Below are positions 63,602 through 64,000 of a DNA stretch of 64,000 nucleotides, piece after piece. The DNA lies in NCBI RefSeq assembly GCF_004353915.1, contig NZ_SMRP01000002.1, forward strand, positions 618,795-682,794, read 5' to 3'. The stretch's first letter is position 1. Each line of letters begins with the position of its first letter. This DNA is from Paraburkholderia silviterrae. Lineage in GTDB: Bacteria; Pseudomonadota; Gammaproteobacteria; Burkholderiales; Burkholderiaceae. The position numbers were made by a program, and so were the translations under genes. The notes under the pieces are model-generated. The model made no database searches. It had not been told where the DNA came from and worked only from the letters and a program-made list of their open reading frames with translations.

Positions 63602-64000
63602 GACTGGAATGATTGGCGCGTGCGTTCTGCGCCCCCGGCTGCGCGCGGCTCGCGCGCATAGATCTCGATCCTGGCGTCATGGCGCCAATGCGGCGTGTGA
63701 CAGCGCCGCATTCCTGAACGCGGCGCCCTGGCGTGACCGGCAACGCCCCCGTCCGGCCACGCGGCGCGCATGTTCGGCGCGCCGTCGCAAGGTTACTCTT
63801 TCAATACCCTTTCGCATGAGGCCTCTGCGGGAAGCACCCGTGCGAAATGTAACAGCGCATTCTAAATAATTCGTACGCAGCCGGTCGGGCTTTTTTTGTA
63901 AGAGTTTCTTGAGGACAGGTCTGCGACCCTCTTTTTTCTCCCTGCGTGACGGCACCTTGCGCCAACCTGTACGTTCCGTGGAGAAAGTGGCGAAGCAAAT
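63602..64000. other. 399-bp upstream region of mrcA to window end
   Basis: No convincing ORF on either strand. T-rich runs (TTTTTTT near 63890 and CTCTTTTTTC near 63935) suggest promoter or terminator material. A gene may begin beyond the window end. Confidence 0.35.

Noticed and set aside
60986..63661. 891-codon plus-strand frame opposite mrcA
   Set aside because: Mirror of a GC-rich gene; repetitive Arg/Val/Ala/Asp composition, no domain.

Overview
The window is GC-rich with very dense coding and is almost certainly a chromosomal segment of a Burkholderiaceae bacterium, most like Paraburkholderia or Caballeronia. This rests on gene content recalled from those genera (PGDYG protein, DUF3022-like protein, kgu operon, prkA-yeaH-spoVR) and on protein similarity judged by eye; no search was run. 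I see no rRNA, tRNA, CRISPR array, transposase or prophage.

Layout. 1-6.5 kb: an arginine-dependent acid-resistance block (adiA, adiC, and a second decarboxylase cut by the window start), divergent from a tri-haem cytochrome c peroxidase, with an FNR-type box between them. 6.6-13.6 kb: a beta-glucoside locus (GH1 beta-glucosidase, four-gene sugar ABC transporter, LacI regulator) with a LacI operator and promoter in front of the glucosidase. 13.8-20.8 kb: a SulP transporter, then the stress operon prkA-yeaH-spoVR. 21.5-31.2 kb: a hydratase, a chemoreceptor and a complete ribose operon rbsB-A-C-R-K. 31.3-38.8 kb: corA, a lipoprotein, an orphan CydX-like miniprotein with a small kinase, a lysine/saccharopine dehydrogenase with an Lrp regulator, a Spy-like protein and three poorly known genes. 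39-44.6 kb: a 2-ketogluconate operon kguE-K-T-D plus a PtxS-like LacI regulator. 44.9-53.8 kb: a YeiE/YeiH-type pair, a GST, a ClC channel, a C45/phospholipase-B-like hydrolase, a VapBC toxin-antitoxin pair and small proteins. 53.1-60.0 kb: a TetR-controlled tripartite RND efflux operon. 60.3-63.6 kb: a YfiM-like protein and penicillin-binding protein 1A.

The dominant theme is sugar and sugar-acid uptake under LacI-type control: glucosides, ribose and 2-ketogluconate each have their own regulator, and three palindromic operators of LacI type sit where expected. A fourth, ribose-type operator lies in front of the chemoreceptor, which suggests that chemotaxis is co-regulated with ribose uptake.

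The most unusual signal is a 45-nt stem-loop cassette found four times in full, each time shortly upstream of the translation start of a carbohydrate-utilisation gene (ABC ATPase, binding protein, kguT, kguE). Copies differ in sequence but keep a 15-nt stem through compensatory changes. In the kgu leader three copies are nested inside one another like Russian dolls. I know of no description of this element.
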